From the NCBI GenBank assembly GCA_022113835.1, contig JAILWY010000006.1, positions 62,001-126,000 of the forward strand: 64,000 nt of DNA, given 5' to 3'. This document shows positions 47,101-55,812 of this stretch, piece by piece (position 1 is the first letter of the stretch; every line of letters starts with the position of its first letter). Source of the stretch: Atopsyche davidsoni. Taxonomy: Eukaryota > Arthropoda > Insecta > Trichoptera > Hydrobiosidae. Below the pieces are notes generated by a model. It was given only the letters and a program-made list of their open reading frames with translations. It was not told the DNA's origin and searched no databases. Made by a program: the position numbers and the translations under genes.

Positions 47101-47714
47101 AAGCGATTTAGCATTTTGTTGACAGCAAAGCCACGAGCTGTCACAAAATTAATTACCAGTTAACTAATATTCGTATGTCGTTGACACAATGTATATATTT
47201 TTATTTTCTTTATTAAATATCCAATATTTGTTTTAGTACACGTAATTATTTTTTAAACGCTTCATTGTATAAGCGAGTCATTGGCTCTTTTGGATAATAT
47301 GTATCGGTGTATCAAATATGATTGTATGAAAACATATATATTTTATTATACAGATTTTTTTGTTTAAAGCAAATAATATTGAATAAATTTTATTTATTTA
47401 AAACAAAATATCAACAGTAATAAATTATAAAAAAAAAACTAGTCTTGATCACAAGATCTACGATTTTTGAAAAAAAAAAAAAAAATGTACAGGCGTGCCT
47501 TTTGGTTTCCAGCTTGGATTCAGCTGAAAACAGAGCCTCTTTATGGGGTTGGATGAAATGAGACGTAAGGTGCTGTACTTACCAGCTGTGCAGAGCCTGG
47601 AGTCCTCATCATACCCGTCGGAGCAGTCGGGGGCTCCGTCGCACAAGTACTGGATGGAGATGCAGTTGCCGTCTCCGGGGCACTTGAAGGGCTCGTAAGG
47701 GTGGCAGGCATCTC
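25959..47714 (-). CDS. Prohormone-4 / IDLSRF-like neuropeptide precursor (partial gene)
   Basis: A secreted neuropeptide precursor known across insects. Three exons are visible on the minus strand: 47583-47714, 29049-29201 and 25959-26152. All joins are GT..AG in phase 1, giving 158 residues. In order: an LDL-receptor class A domain (six Cys at residues 3, 11, 17, 24, 30 and 41 with the acidic DCSDGYDED motif), a Lys-Arg dibasic site (45-46), and a highly conserved C-terminal region including VEKVAIALS, FGAALHLMRSDLEHL and the end LVNTGFLD. I recognise this layout from bee prohormone-4. The 5' exon with the signal peptide and IDLSRF peptide is not in the window, so that intron is at least 16 kb. 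The LTR element and the tRNA-bearing repeats lie in the missing-exon intron. Confidence 0.9.
26294..26329. repeat. Perfect 16-bp stem-loop, 4-nt loop
   Basis: TTGAATCAATCCTCAA (26294-26309), loop GCGA, then the exact reverse complement (26314-26329). It lies 140 bases upstream (in gene direction) of the terminal prohormone-4 exon. Such a perfect hairpin is unlikely by chance; the role is unknown. Confidence 0.85.
28690..28860. repeat. Palindromic pair of tails of the tRNA-bearing repeat
   Basis: Inverted arms of about 68 bp (28690-28757 and 28759-28826) meet at a few unpaired bases. Both arms are the 3' arm (ATCATCTTCTATG...AATGTGCC) of the family found at 60.5-62 kb, and the right arm continues into its tail AAACCCGTAATGGGTAATAA. 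No tRNA part is present here. Confidence 0.85.
29049..29201 (-). CDS. Prohormone-4 exon: dibasic site and central conserved region
   Basis: The minus-strand acceptor is ccacag above 29201 and the donor gtaagc below 29049. It reads AKRPPVEETASFLQSLLA... through VEKVAIALS and one base. The Lys-Arg directly after the LDLa module is a potential prohormone-convertase site. Phase 1 at both ends. Confidence 0.92.
31614..32150 (+). mobile_element. TTAA-flanked MITE, copy 2, diverged
   Basis: The left end (AAGGGCCCAAGTCCCATACTCGAG-like) and about 500 bp of interior follow copy 1 with many differences. The right terminus is lost after about 32140 and no flanking TTAA is intact, so this is an old, truncated copy. 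Confidence 0.6.
33110..33468. mobile_element. MITE with ~100-bp inverted repeats and telomeric core
   Basis: Termini GGTACTTGTCTTTTATCC and its reverse complement extend into arms of about 100 bp, flanked by an 8-bp duplication TTTTTTTG at 33102-33109 and 33469-33476. The TSD length fits hAT-like transposition. The unpaired centre includes (TTAGG)4. No coding capacity. It is nested in TTAA-MITE copy 3. Confidence 0.85.
33296..33315 (+). repeat. (TTAGG)4 insect telomeric repeat, interstitial
   Basis: Four exact TTAGG units, preceded by GG and followed by TTA, in the centre of the MITE at 33110-33468. TTAGG is the ancestral insect telomere unit. Confidence 0.9.
36188..36200. promoter_or_regulatory. 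Twin E-box
   Basis: CACGTG occurs twice with one base between (36188-36193 and 36195-36200), at the edge of a CpG-rich patch in the prohormone-4 intron. A bHLH binding site is possible. Confidence 0.3.
36779..37341 (+). mobile_element. hAT-family transposon, second copy
   Basis: Related to the element at 8961: the same GGTCAATATCGACCCCCAGG-type left end, GTGAGTTGTTCTATATAAG subterminal block and GGGAAAC right end. The 8-bp duplication is CATTATAT (36771-36778, 37342-37349). Where the first copy carries the transposase relic, this one has a different segment with a piece of the fold-back family (GGAGTTCCACGAAGTATTCTC at about 37043-37063). Confidence 0.82.
39458..39870. other. GC-rich patch of unknown nature
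   Basis: GC is clearly higher than the surroundings and one + frame stays open for 122 codons (39458-39826), but the protein shows no family motif and no splice context stands out. It ends where a small retroposed RNA is inserted. It could be an old repeat or a non-coding exon. Confidence 0.3.
39526..39561 (-). ncRNA. Degenerate hammerhead-like motif
   Basis: On the minus strand: CUUGAAGAU, stem II GGCCC/GGGCC with a 7-nt loop, then GAAUAC in place of GAAAC. It lies in a GC-rich patch of otherwise unknown nature. Confidence 0.25.
39891..39972 (+). mobile_element. Retroposed short tRNA-like RNA with poly-A tail
   Basis: An 82-bp insert between exact 15-bp duplications AGGTGAGATGTTCAA (39876-39890, 39973-39987). 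It contains GCCCCCGTAGCCTAGAG, which resembles the 5' end of a tRNA with box A, then about 35 bases and an A-rich tail. TSD plus poly-A indicates LINE-type retroposition. Confidence 0.75.
40203..40429 (-). mobile_element. Fold-back retroelement with hammerhead-like motifs, copy 2
   Basis: Flanked by a 16-17 bp duplication (40186-40202 and 40430-40445, one base indel). It begins GAAATTCAATATTTTTGAC, then GTACTTGGTGGAATTCC, then inverted arms joined by a short, partly rearranged centre. It is the same family as 6620-6867 and 58934-59047. Confidence 0.75.
40301..40345 (-). ncRNA. Hammerhead-ribozyme-like motif
   Basis: On the minus strand: UUGAUAA, a perfect stem II GCCAAC/GUUGGC with loop GTAAAAG, GAAA, palindromic ACCGGU and C. 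The opposite arm (about 40361-40380) keeps only GGCGAAACCGGTCAC. Confidence 0.4.
40575..40775 (-). repeat. Diverged tRNA-bearing inverted-repeat element
   Basis: A minus-strand tRNA-like core (40634-40694) is enclosed by inner arms AAAAATTCTCG / CGAGAGTTTTT and outer arms beginning GTAC...TTCA. Outer-arm sequence differs from the 60-62 kb copies on both sides (GCAC has become GTAC in each arm), so pairing is kept. Confidence 0.65.
40634..40694 (-). pseudogene. tRNA-like sequence, anticodon region deleted
   Basis: Acceptor strands GGCTCGT / ACAAGTC and a perfect T arm (GTGGG TTCGAAT CCCAC) with box B GGTTCGAATCC are present. Compared with the 72-nt copies it lacks 11 bases covering the D-stem 3' strand and part of the anticodon stem. 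Confidence 0.6.
45520..45812 (-). mobile_element. TTAA-flanked MITE, copy 4, truncated
   Basis: The end with GACCTAGACCC meets TTAA at 45813-45816. The homology runs to about 45520 and stops, so roughly half of the element is missing. Confidence 0.6.
47583..47714 (-). CDS. Prohormone-4 exon: LDLa domain
   Basis: On the minus strand the acceptor is tttcag just above 47714 and the donor gtaagt just below 47583. It begins with two bases of a split codon, then DACHPYEPFKC, and ends RLCTA plus one base. The six cysteines and CDGAPDCSDGYDED form a complete LDL-receptor class A module of about 40 residues, with the usual calcium-binding acidic residues. Confidence 0.92.
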
Positions 47715-47857
47715 CTGAAACCGAAACACGTGAACTTAATAAAACCAAACATCACATACGAGGGCGGTCAAAATTTCAGCCGAATCGGACTCGTAGTTTT
47801 GTTTTGACCGCGTGTGGAAGCGGACGTGTACGCTAGTAAAAGTCACTCGCCGGGCAG

Positions 47858-47989
47858 AAATTTAAGTCGAATGAGGAGGTCATCGCCGCCACGGAGGCCT
47901 ACTTTGCAAACGTATTTTTTAGATGGGTTAAAGAAGTTGGAGCATCGCTGGGTCAAGTGTATCTGAAAATAGACTATTTTAAGAAATAA
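47858..47989 (+). pseudogene. mariner transposase C-terminal relic
   Basis: The frame reads KFKSNEEVIAATEAYFAN...FFRWVKEV...SLGQVYLKIDYFKK and a stop at 47987. This matches the mariner pattern F-x-S-[ND]-E-E-V-x-x-A-x-x-x-[WY]-F near the transposase C-terminus. The catalytic D,D34D part is absent. A possible 3' end of the element lies near 48030-48045. Confidence 0.7.
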
Positions 47990-50627
47990 ATCGCCACTTT
48001 TCCAAAATTTTCGTTTTTATTTTGTAGGCTAAGTACTTATCGGTCCGCTCGATCAATCAATAATAATGTTACAGAGAACAGTACACTTATTTTTTGACTG
48101 TTAAATCCAGAGTTGAACTCAATCTGTAATATCTGAAAGTTAACTTCGCATCGTTGTTGTAAATATCATTGGCTAATGTCGAATATCTCAAGGAGCCAAA
48201 TGCAGTTGCCGACGTATTTCATGGCTTTAGAAGCTTAGTAAGTTTCAGCAAGCAACAAGTAATTACGTTAACGATTATTTAATTAGATAAAAAATGACAA
48301 CAACAGTTATTTTTAAACCAAACAATTTGAATTGACACGTATAATATGAAACTAAAATATAAAAGAGAATATCCAAAAGGCAAGCAAGCCAACCTTATTG
48401 TGTAGTAATGTGGTTAATAGATTATATAAGCTAAAATATTCCTGCAATTTTTTTAATTATATACTAGAACACCATTAAAATTGTTTGTAAGCAGATTAGA
48501 AAATTTATTTTTCGTGTTAAATGGTAATTTTAGTTTACACTACAATGTATTTTTTAGTTATTGCTTTTAACACGTGTTATGAGATTTAAATTGCTACTTT
48601 ATCCATTTTACAAGCTTTTTAGCTCTTTTATAAATTAGTGTACTATTACATTTTTGTGTGATTTTTTAAGTAGTTATTATTTAAAAATAAATTTGTTTCA
48701 AATTACGTAAGTAAAATACAATATGTACACAATCAATTCATTATCAGATAAAACACTTCATCTGAGAATAAAATAATTAATATAAAGGTTTAATTTAAAC
48801 AAAAGTTTTATCATTTAAACAAGGCAAATTTAAACAAAGGTGTAAATTATTTTCATGGTATTATCAGCTTAATAAGTTTCCGTAAATAATTTGTTTGTTT
48901 GTTAATTAAAATATTAATAAATTTTAACATGTTTTTATAAATAGTAATCAAAATAAAATGAGGGAAAATATTTGTGCTTTTAAAATTTTACTTTAGACAA
49001 AATGTGTTTTAGTTAATTGAGAAATTATTTGATTTGTTCGACTGTAAGGAAATTCTAATATAAAAGAAGAAAAAATGTTATTGTCTCGAAATTAGTATTT
49101 GGAAACTGGTTTGATATTTCCAAATCTCTTCATTTTACGTTGCGCAATATTATAGAGTAAAAAAAATGGCAGATAAGAAAAGGCAAATAAAAAAGAAGAA
49201 CTTTGATATGTGTATTAACAAAATAAAGTTATTTGAATACTATTGTTAATCAAAGAAAATATAAATTAACGAGAGATCAGTGCGATATCAGATATCAGAG
49301 ACTAATTAAAAATCTTATAATTTTTCTTACAACACGACATACCGACTAAAAAGAAGTGAAAAAACGTGAATTCTAAAAAAGCGTAGAACTGATAAATTAA
49401 CTGCGAATGTAAAATGTGTTAGCGTAAACTAAAATCCACTAAAAACAACTGCGACATAATAAAAAAAAATCCACAACTTAACGTTAAAGTTATTTTAAAT
49501 ATCACTGTGAATACATTCATAGTAAGATAAAATAATAGTTTTAAATTTTGGCAGATATTTCGCATAAGTGATTTATCAATGTCATCCAAATCCTTTGCTG
49601 AAAAAACCTGAAAATTCAAAAATGAATCAACCATCATTTATCAGCATTGTTTCTAGAAAATGAAAATGATATTCCTTTATACAGAATACGATTCCAGAAA
49701 AAAAACCTGCCCGAGCGATAGAGATATTACAAAGCTGAAATTTTTCACAAAAATTTTGTATGAAAAATATACAATAGAATATTCAAATATTGATTTTTAT
49801 AAAGACATTGCTATTTTTTTCTTTAAGTAAAATAATCACAGTTTTCTAATAGATTTCTCTTTGGACACACTTTCGCATAAAAGCAATTACGAACAAAATA
49901 TGATTAATTTTTTTGTGAAATGTAAAAGACTTATTGTGCCAGAAAAAATATTTTTTCAGTTATTTGATTGATATCTTCTGCCCCGATGAAAATTCATTAC
50001 TACAAAAAAAAAAAATACAGCCCTATTTTATGCCAAATAATCTTAGTTATCGGACTCAAATCTAGAAGAATTTTTTTTTTATTTATTTGAGAATTAAATA
50101 ATATAGTTTTGTTTAAAAAATATGTATAGTTAACCATGATTCAACTGTACAAACAAGTAAATGCTGAAGATTCAATGCTTTAGATATAACCACTGTTGCC
50201 TTTACTCGTATGTGTGTTTTTGCTTGCATGTCTACCGCTCGTTTTTTTCTTATTATCAAAAAGGCTTATAAATTTTGAATTTGATTAATAAGAAGAGATT
50301 ACTAGTGAAAGGTTTGACATTTCTGAATTGATTGCTACGAGTCGTCTCTAAACATACAAAAAAAAGGATTACCAATTTTCAAATCAGAACCCACAAAAAG
50401 AAGAAAAATTGTATCTTTATTAAAGTACTGTAAATAAAGGCTCAATAAGAACAGAAAAATCCCAGCAAAGGCGTTATACAACAATAACAAAGTACCTAAC
50501 AAAAAGATTGCCCAACCCCTATAGAATCACAAGTACAGTCACAATCCCAATATTTAATCCCGAGCCTCAAAGGACCTCTCATTTTTGCCTTCGGTTTACC
50601 GCACCAACCCTTATAATATTGTAAAAG

Positions 50628-51021
50628 TGTTATGGCCCGCCCCGCACACATTTGTTTCATGACAATAGTTCTTATGATTGCAAGGGACGAAACGCCATTG
50701 TTCTAGTATCCTGTGCGATACTTTTGTTGTTTAAGTGAACACTGCCATTTGTCTTACGACTATAGTTCTAAGAATTAGAACAAGGGATGAAACGCCATTG
50801 TTCTCGTATCCTGTGCGATACTCTGACCCTTGCACACATGGTCTTGCAGAGCTCCGAAGATAGCTCGCCCAGGACAGATCACGACAGACCACCGAAGGAG
50901 CGGTAGTCTCCCTGTCTTTGAAATAATAACTTAACACTGTAACCATTATAATATACCAGTGAACAATAAAAGTGTCTTAACCAGTACCCACCGCTTCTGA
51001 TTTCTTCCCCGACACATAACA
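50628..51021 (+). repeat. 5' LTR
   Basis: Begins TGTTATGGCC and ends CATAACA. It contains an internal duplication: two related segments ending CCATTGTTCT[A/C]GTATCCTGTGCGATACT at about 50691-50721 and 50792-50822. AATAAA at about 50966-50971 may be its polyadenylation signal. Confidence 0.95.
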
Positions 51022-51024
51022 AAT

Positions 51025-51036
51025 TGGTGTCAGAAG
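51025..51036 (+). other. Primer-binding site
   Basis: TGGTGTCAGAAG begins three bases after the 5' LTR. It is complementary to a tRNA 3' end CTTCTGACACCA, which fits tRNA-Leu; the tRNA identity is inferred. Confidence 0.65.
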
Positions 51037-51092
51037 GAAGCGGGATATCCTTGAAATATCCCAAAGCAACGCTCGAAGAAAAAGCTAAATCG

Positions 51093-51230
51093 TCTTCAAG
51101 AACCTCATCACAGTGCCAATTCAGCTGACTACGTCGCTGGCACGAGGAGGAGATCTTCAAGTACCTCATCACAGTGCAATTAGCTGACTACGTCGCTAGC
51201 ACAAGGAAGAGATCTTCAAGAAACTCAAGT
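51093..51230 (+). repeat. Tandem duplication in the element's leader
   Basis: Two imperfect units of about 65 bp, each containing CTTCAAG, CCTCATCACAGTG and AGCTGACTACGTCGCT, between the primer-binding site and gag. Confidence 0.8.
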
Positions 51231-51436
51231 CATCGATTGGTGCAACATCGGAGAGACAACGTCGCCGAAATCAAGTGCCATCGGGAGACAGTTGGGGAAA
51301 GAAAAAAGAAAATCAAAGCAACACGGAACTGGACAAGATATTTTTGTAAGTGTATTATATTTTTTTTTTCTCACAGTGACAATTATCTATTATATATATT
51401 TTGCATTTGTTAAAAATCAACTAAAAAATTCTAATC

Positions 51437-52654
51437 ATGGCAAAAAGCAAAACAAACAATCAAGAGTTAGTACCAATAACGTTTTTAAGTACATTTGTAA
51501 CAGAGTTTGACGGAAAATCGGACCAATTAAATAAATTCGTAAAAGATTGCGACTATGCTATGAGCTTAGCTAATGATTGGCAAGTAGATGTTCTATTTAA
51601 ATTCATACAAACTAGGATAACGGGAAAGGCCGATGCCATATTATCGTGTAGACAAATTAACGACTGGAAAAGTTGCAGAGAATCGTTAATAGAAAATTTT
51701 TCAATAAAACAAACATTTATGCAATTATTAAACGAAATTAAAAACTGTAGACAAAATAGAGACGAAACTATCTTAGAATTTACCCAAAAAATTGAAAAAT
51801 GTTATGCGGACCTTTCGAGGGCAGCAAAAGCCGAAACGATAGATCCACAAGAATTAATTGGTAAAAGTGCCGTAATCAGAGAAATAGCACTTCATGCATT
51901 TTTAACAGGCGTAAAACCCCAGTATGGATTATTATTGAGACTAAAAGAGCCTAAAACATTTTTAGAAGCTTCGCAATTCGCATCGTGTGAAGAAAATTTT
52001 CAAATCTCAAATATTAGACAAAATAATTTCAGAGATCCACTAATCTGTTCATATTGTAAACGGAATGGTCACACTATAAACGATTGTTACAAATATAAAG
52101 TAAAGCGAGAACCGCGCGAGTTACACACACAAATAGATCCAAAAAGAAATTTTAATTCGTCACTAGATAATAAAACAAGTAAAAATTTAAACCTTGAAAA
52201 AATCACTGCGTTTATAGTAACAGAAACTGAAATCGACCATAAAAATGAATCAATAACAAACGTTAATCACGAATCAAAACCCATTACCACGACTAAGAAA
52301 TCTGTCGATATTTCTGAAGGAAATCTTATTAATATTACTAATTCCAAAGTTGTTAAAGCCAACGTGCCTAGGAAATTATCAAAATATTCTAATTGTTATA
52401 AATCTTTGATATCTAAAATTCCAATACAAAAGATACGCAATATCAACAACACTCCTAATTATCAGAGGGAAAAATCTGAGTCAACAAAATCAAAAATCCA
52501 CGAGATAAATACTTCATCTCAAAAATATAAAATTCCAAGATTCACAAAATCTTATAGGTATCCGGAAATTCATAAAACGGAAATAGATCCCAGACACAGA
52601 GATAAAACTTATTTCTCGTCAACATCTAAAGATTATCATACTCCAATAACTTAA
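51437..52654 (+). CDS. Gag protein of the LTR element
   Basis: A 405-residue capsid/nucleocapsid protein that would package element RNA into particles. The N-terminal 170 residues resemble insect Ty3/gypsy capsid (FVTEFDGKSDQLNKFV near residue 20, and a DETILEFTQKIE-type segment). One CCHC zinc knuckle, CSYCKRNGHTINDC (C-x2-C-x4-H-x4-C), lies near residues 204-217. The last 185 residues are Lys/Ser/Asn-rich and unrecognised. The frame is intact, the ATG context is good, and no pol frame follows; the next 400 bases hold stop-rich AT repeats. Confidence 0.9.
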   Translation: MAKSKTNNQELVPITFLSTFVTEFDGKSDQLNKFVKDCDYAMSLANDWQVDVLFKFIQTRITGKADAILSCRQINDWKSCRESLIENFSIKQTFMQLLNEIKNCRQNRDETILEFTQKIEKCYADLSRAAKAETIDPQELIGKSAVIREIALHAFLTGVKPQYGLLLRLKEPKTFLEASQFASCEENFQISNIRQNNFRDPLICSYCKRNGHTINDCYKYKVKREPRELHTQIDPKRNFNSSLDNKTSKNLNLEKITAFIVTETEIDHKNESITNVNHESKPITTTKKSVDISEGNLINITNSKVVKANVPRKLSKYSNCYKSLISKIPIQKIRNINNTPNYQREKSESTKSKIHEINTSSQKYKIPRFTKSYRYPEIHKTEIDPRHRDKTYFSSTSKDYHTPIT

Positions 52655-52852
52655 AGCAATAGTTGCAGATTCTTCATAAAGCTCTGCATTGTATCAACTG
52701 TCGCCTCAAATGATATTAATTGAACCGAAATTCAATCTTCCCATAGAATTTATTATAACCAGATAGGTAGCATAAAAATGAAAATTTATTCAATCATGTA
52801 AATCTCTTGAATAAAGCCTATAATTAAGTTACATTGTAATGTTAAATAAATT

Positions 52853-52995
52853 TTTGAATTATATAGAATTATCTGAATTATAAAAATGTATAAAAATCAT
52901 CTGAACCTATAAAATGTATAAAATTTATATAGAATCATCTAAACTTATAAAAATGTATAAAAATCATTTGAACTTTAAACTTATATAAAAATATT
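52853..52995 (+). repeat. AT-rich imperfect tandem repeats after gag
   Basis: Two to three repeats of a block with TATATAGAAT[C/T]ATCT, ATAAAAATGTATAAAAATCAT and TGAAC lie between the gag stop and the purine tract, where pol would be in a complete element. Confidence 0.75.
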
Positions 52996-53050
52996 CTTCT
53001 TGTAAAAAATAATACAAGATAGTAAATCTAGATGTACTATCTTTTTTTTC

Positions 53051-53060
53051 GATGGGGAGG
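53051..53060 (+). other. Polypurine tract
   Basis: GATGGGGAGG directly abuts the 3' LTR start TGTTATGG and is preceded by a T-run, the usual plus-strand priming site. Confidence 0.75.
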
Positions 53061-53454
53061 TGTTATGGCCCGCCCCGCACACATTTGTTTCATGACAATA
53101 GTTCTTATGATTGCAAGGGACGAAACGCCATTGTTCTAGTATCCTGTGCGATACTTTTGTTGTTTAAGTGAACACTGCCATTTGTCTTACGACTATAGTT
53201 CTAAGAATTAGAACAAGGGATGAAACGCCATTGTTCTCGTATCCTGTGCGATACTCTGACCCTTGCACACATGGTCTTGCAGAGCTCCGAAGATAGCTCG
53301 CCCAGGACAGATCACGACAGACCACCGAAGGAGCGGTAGTCTCCCTGTCTTTGAAATAATAACTTAACACTGTAACCATTATAATATACCAGTGAACAAT
53401 AAAAGTGTCTTAACCAGTACCCACCGCTTCTGATTTCTTCCCCGACACATAACA
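53061..53454 (+). repeat. 3' LTR
   Basis: Same length as the 5' LTR and no difference seen on reading. Followed by the AAAG duplication. Confidence 0.95.
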
Positions 53455-53779
53455 AAAGGTCCAATTTCAGCAGATCAAATAAATACAATTCAAACCATGA
53501 AGTTCTTTGTGTATCTTACAGATTGTCAATTTAATTGTTGTTTTAAATAAATATTATTTTATTCGTGCTACAGAAACAAAGCATTTAAATTTGTGTTAGT
53601 TATTCTGTGGCGTTTCAGTTATTATCTTAGAATTTATGATAGCTATGGAGATAAGAGAGTTTATTACAACGTAAAACTTGAAGATCAAAACATTACTTAA
53701 ACTATTATCTATCCTAATTGCTGCTTTTATCTAACAAAAACTGCTTTATTTATATTCTGATTTATTTGTTAATAATATA

Positions 53780-53824
53780 AATTTCTGCGTATAGAATTTT
53801 AATGAAATGCTATACGCAGAAATT
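53780..53824. repeat. Perfect 15-bp stem-loop
   Basis: AATTTCTGCGTATAG (53780-53794) pairs with its exact complement (53810-53824) across a 15-nt loop. Possibly a small fold-back element; no TSD was recognised. Confidence 0.8.
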
Positions 53825-54977
53825 CTGGAAGCCTTTATTTTTTTATCTCTTACTTATATACGTGTAAATTAAACATTGAAAGATTAATACGAAATGTATT
53901 CAGTGATTAATAAATCTTAATAAAAATTAATTTGGGTTGTTTTAATATTTTAAAACAATACGGTCATAACGAAATAAAAAAACTCAATAAAATTAATTAC
54001 AAAAACAACGACATTCCTTATTAATTGCTGAGACGTAAAATAAAATAAATAATAAAACTGACTCGAAATTAAAATTACACATTTAATTTAAAATTTAATT
54101 CCAAAATTTTCTCTCTTGTGAAATGTAATTTTTCAGAAGAATCAGAATTTTTTTTCAGTAATTTTGTTTTATTATTTTTACTAAAACATGTAAAATAAAA
54201 GTTTCAAATAAATGTGCTCTATTACTAGAAAGCCTGTTGTATTTTCCGAGCATTTACTTTAATATTAAGTTTGTGCTTTTTTTTAGTATTTATTTTGTAC
54301 ATTGTTTACGCTAAAATGAAAAACAAAATCTCAAATATTCTTCATAATATAATTATTTGTAATACAAAAAATAATATTCCATTACCCGGTAAAATTGCCT
54401 TTCAGCTTTTCAGTAATATGATATTAATGTATAATATTTCAACAATATCTGCGAATGGAAGTTATAATCCGACATTTCGAATAAACTTTGTTATTTTACA
54501 GAAAAATAATAGACGGTCGTGTTACAAGATATTTACAAATATTTTGAATTCGCTTCAAATGATAAGCGTCTTGATTAATAAATATTTGGTGGGATATGTA
54601 TAATACAATATTTTTTTATTTTATTAAAATTAATAAATAAAAACAGCCTTTGTGGAAAAACGTTTGTCAGTAAATGCGTTTTTAAAAAAATATTATTGAA
54701 AAGCTTAGTAAGCAGATGTAATATGAAATTCATAAAAAAAAGCTACGTAAACGAACTTTAGAGCGATGATGTTTTTTTTTCAGTAGGAATAGGAATCTAC
54801 AGTATGTGGATAAAAGATAATTTTTTTGGTGTACTGTACAGCCTGAAATAATACGTGTTCATTGGAAATCGTATCAGCTGACAAGTATTAATCGATGCGG
54901 AAACGCTGTCGGCGTCGGAACTGCCCGTGATGGGAGTCAAACTCAATATTGACCGTCTCGTAACCAAATCAGGCAAT

Positions 54978-55004
54978 GGGTAGAGGAGGGGGAGGGGGAG
55001 GGGG
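54978..55004 (+). other. G-rich run with quadruplex potential
   Basis: Four G-tracts (54978-54980, 54988-54992, 54994-54998, 55000-55004), three of them G5 separated by single A, in AT-rich DNA. The single-base loops favour a stable G-quadruplex. Confidence 0.6.
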
Positions 55005-55256
55005 TGGTGGCCACTGTCTCTACAGGGTGTACATAAATAATACGCCACTCGGAATTAACTCGTTATTCCCGAATTAGGCTGTGTAACGTGCGCCGTTAGA
55101 TAATCGTAGATAACCTTTTACAGAATTTATTGTGCTGAAATGATTTCCTACACATGGTAGTTAAAAATTGTTGATATTAGTAGTAAAAATATTGTAAGGA
55201 AGTAAGTTGATATTGTTAAAATGTTTTTACATGGAAACAACGATATGTGTCTTTAA

Positions 55257-55812
55257 GGGTCTAGGTCCCATAATCGAGTTTTTTTTGATCATTTTCTATA
55301 ATCCGTTTTGCGAAAAATCGACTGCACCAATCAAAAATATTTGAATGCATAAAGTTTGATACATCCCTTCTTCCGAACAGAATATTTTTTTAATATGATA
55401 AATATGTGTATTTCCGATTGAAGAGTAGAAATTTGGAGATTCGTCATGTCCCTTTTCCAAGAGTCCTAAACATTTAAAAGTCTTTTTTTCAATTGAAATT
55501 TAAAGATTAAATATAAACCCTGTGCTATATATTATTTTAAAAATAAAAAATAAAAAATCATTAACAAACTTTGGTTTTGAAAAGTCGTTATTTTATCCAA
55601 TTTTTCAACATCTTCAAGATTTTATTTTACCCTGAAAATGGACGTTAATAAAATAATAAAAAATAGATGAATATAGTTTATAGTTTTCTCAATACTCTGT
55701 AAAAAAATAAACTTTCGACAATTAATTAAATGACACGATTTCGCCAGGTAATGGACTACCTCTGGTGTCCGGTTGGACACCATAGGCAATTAAAAGGCTG
55801 GAAGCAACTGCC
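55257..55812 (+). mobile_element. TTAA-flanked MITE, copy 5
   Basis: The most complete copy with copy 1: left end GGGTCTAGGTCCC, right end GGCTGGAAGCAACTGCC, TTAA on both sides (55253-55256, 55813-55816). A palindromic TGGTGTCCGGTTGGACACCA lies about 55 bp from the right end. Confidence 0.75.

Larger units (their letters stand above)
29202..47582. other. Prohormone-4 intron, 18 kb, rich in repeats
   Basis: No exon recognised. It holds three TTAA-flanked MITE copies, a nested MITE with telomeric repeats, a hAT copy, a ribozyme-like fold-back insertion, a retroposed short RNA and a diverged tRNA-like repeat. CpG-rich patches lie at about 30990-31210, 32370-32600, 35930-36200 and 36660-36710. 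An unrecognised 122-codon frame (39458-39826) covers another GC-rich patch. Confidence 0.6.
50628..53454 (+). mobile_element. LTR retrotransposon encoding only Gag (Ty3/gypsy-like)
   Basis: Two 394-bp LTRs (50628-51021, 53061-53454), TG..CA type, identical as far as I can read, flanked by the 4-bp duplication AAAG (50624-50627, 53455-53458). A primer-binding site follows the 5' LTR and a purine tract precedes the 3' LTR. The 2,039-bp interior has one intact gag ORF and no protease, reverse transcriptase or integrase. Identical LTRs mean a recent insertion, so it was probably mobilised by enzymes from a related full-length element. It lies in the upstream intron of prohormone-4, in opposite orientation. 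Confidence 0.92.

Noticed and set aside
50731..50946. 71-codon minus-strand frame, repeated exactly at 53164-53379
   Set aside because: It lies wholly within the two LTRs and is duplicated only because the LTRs are; no protein signature.
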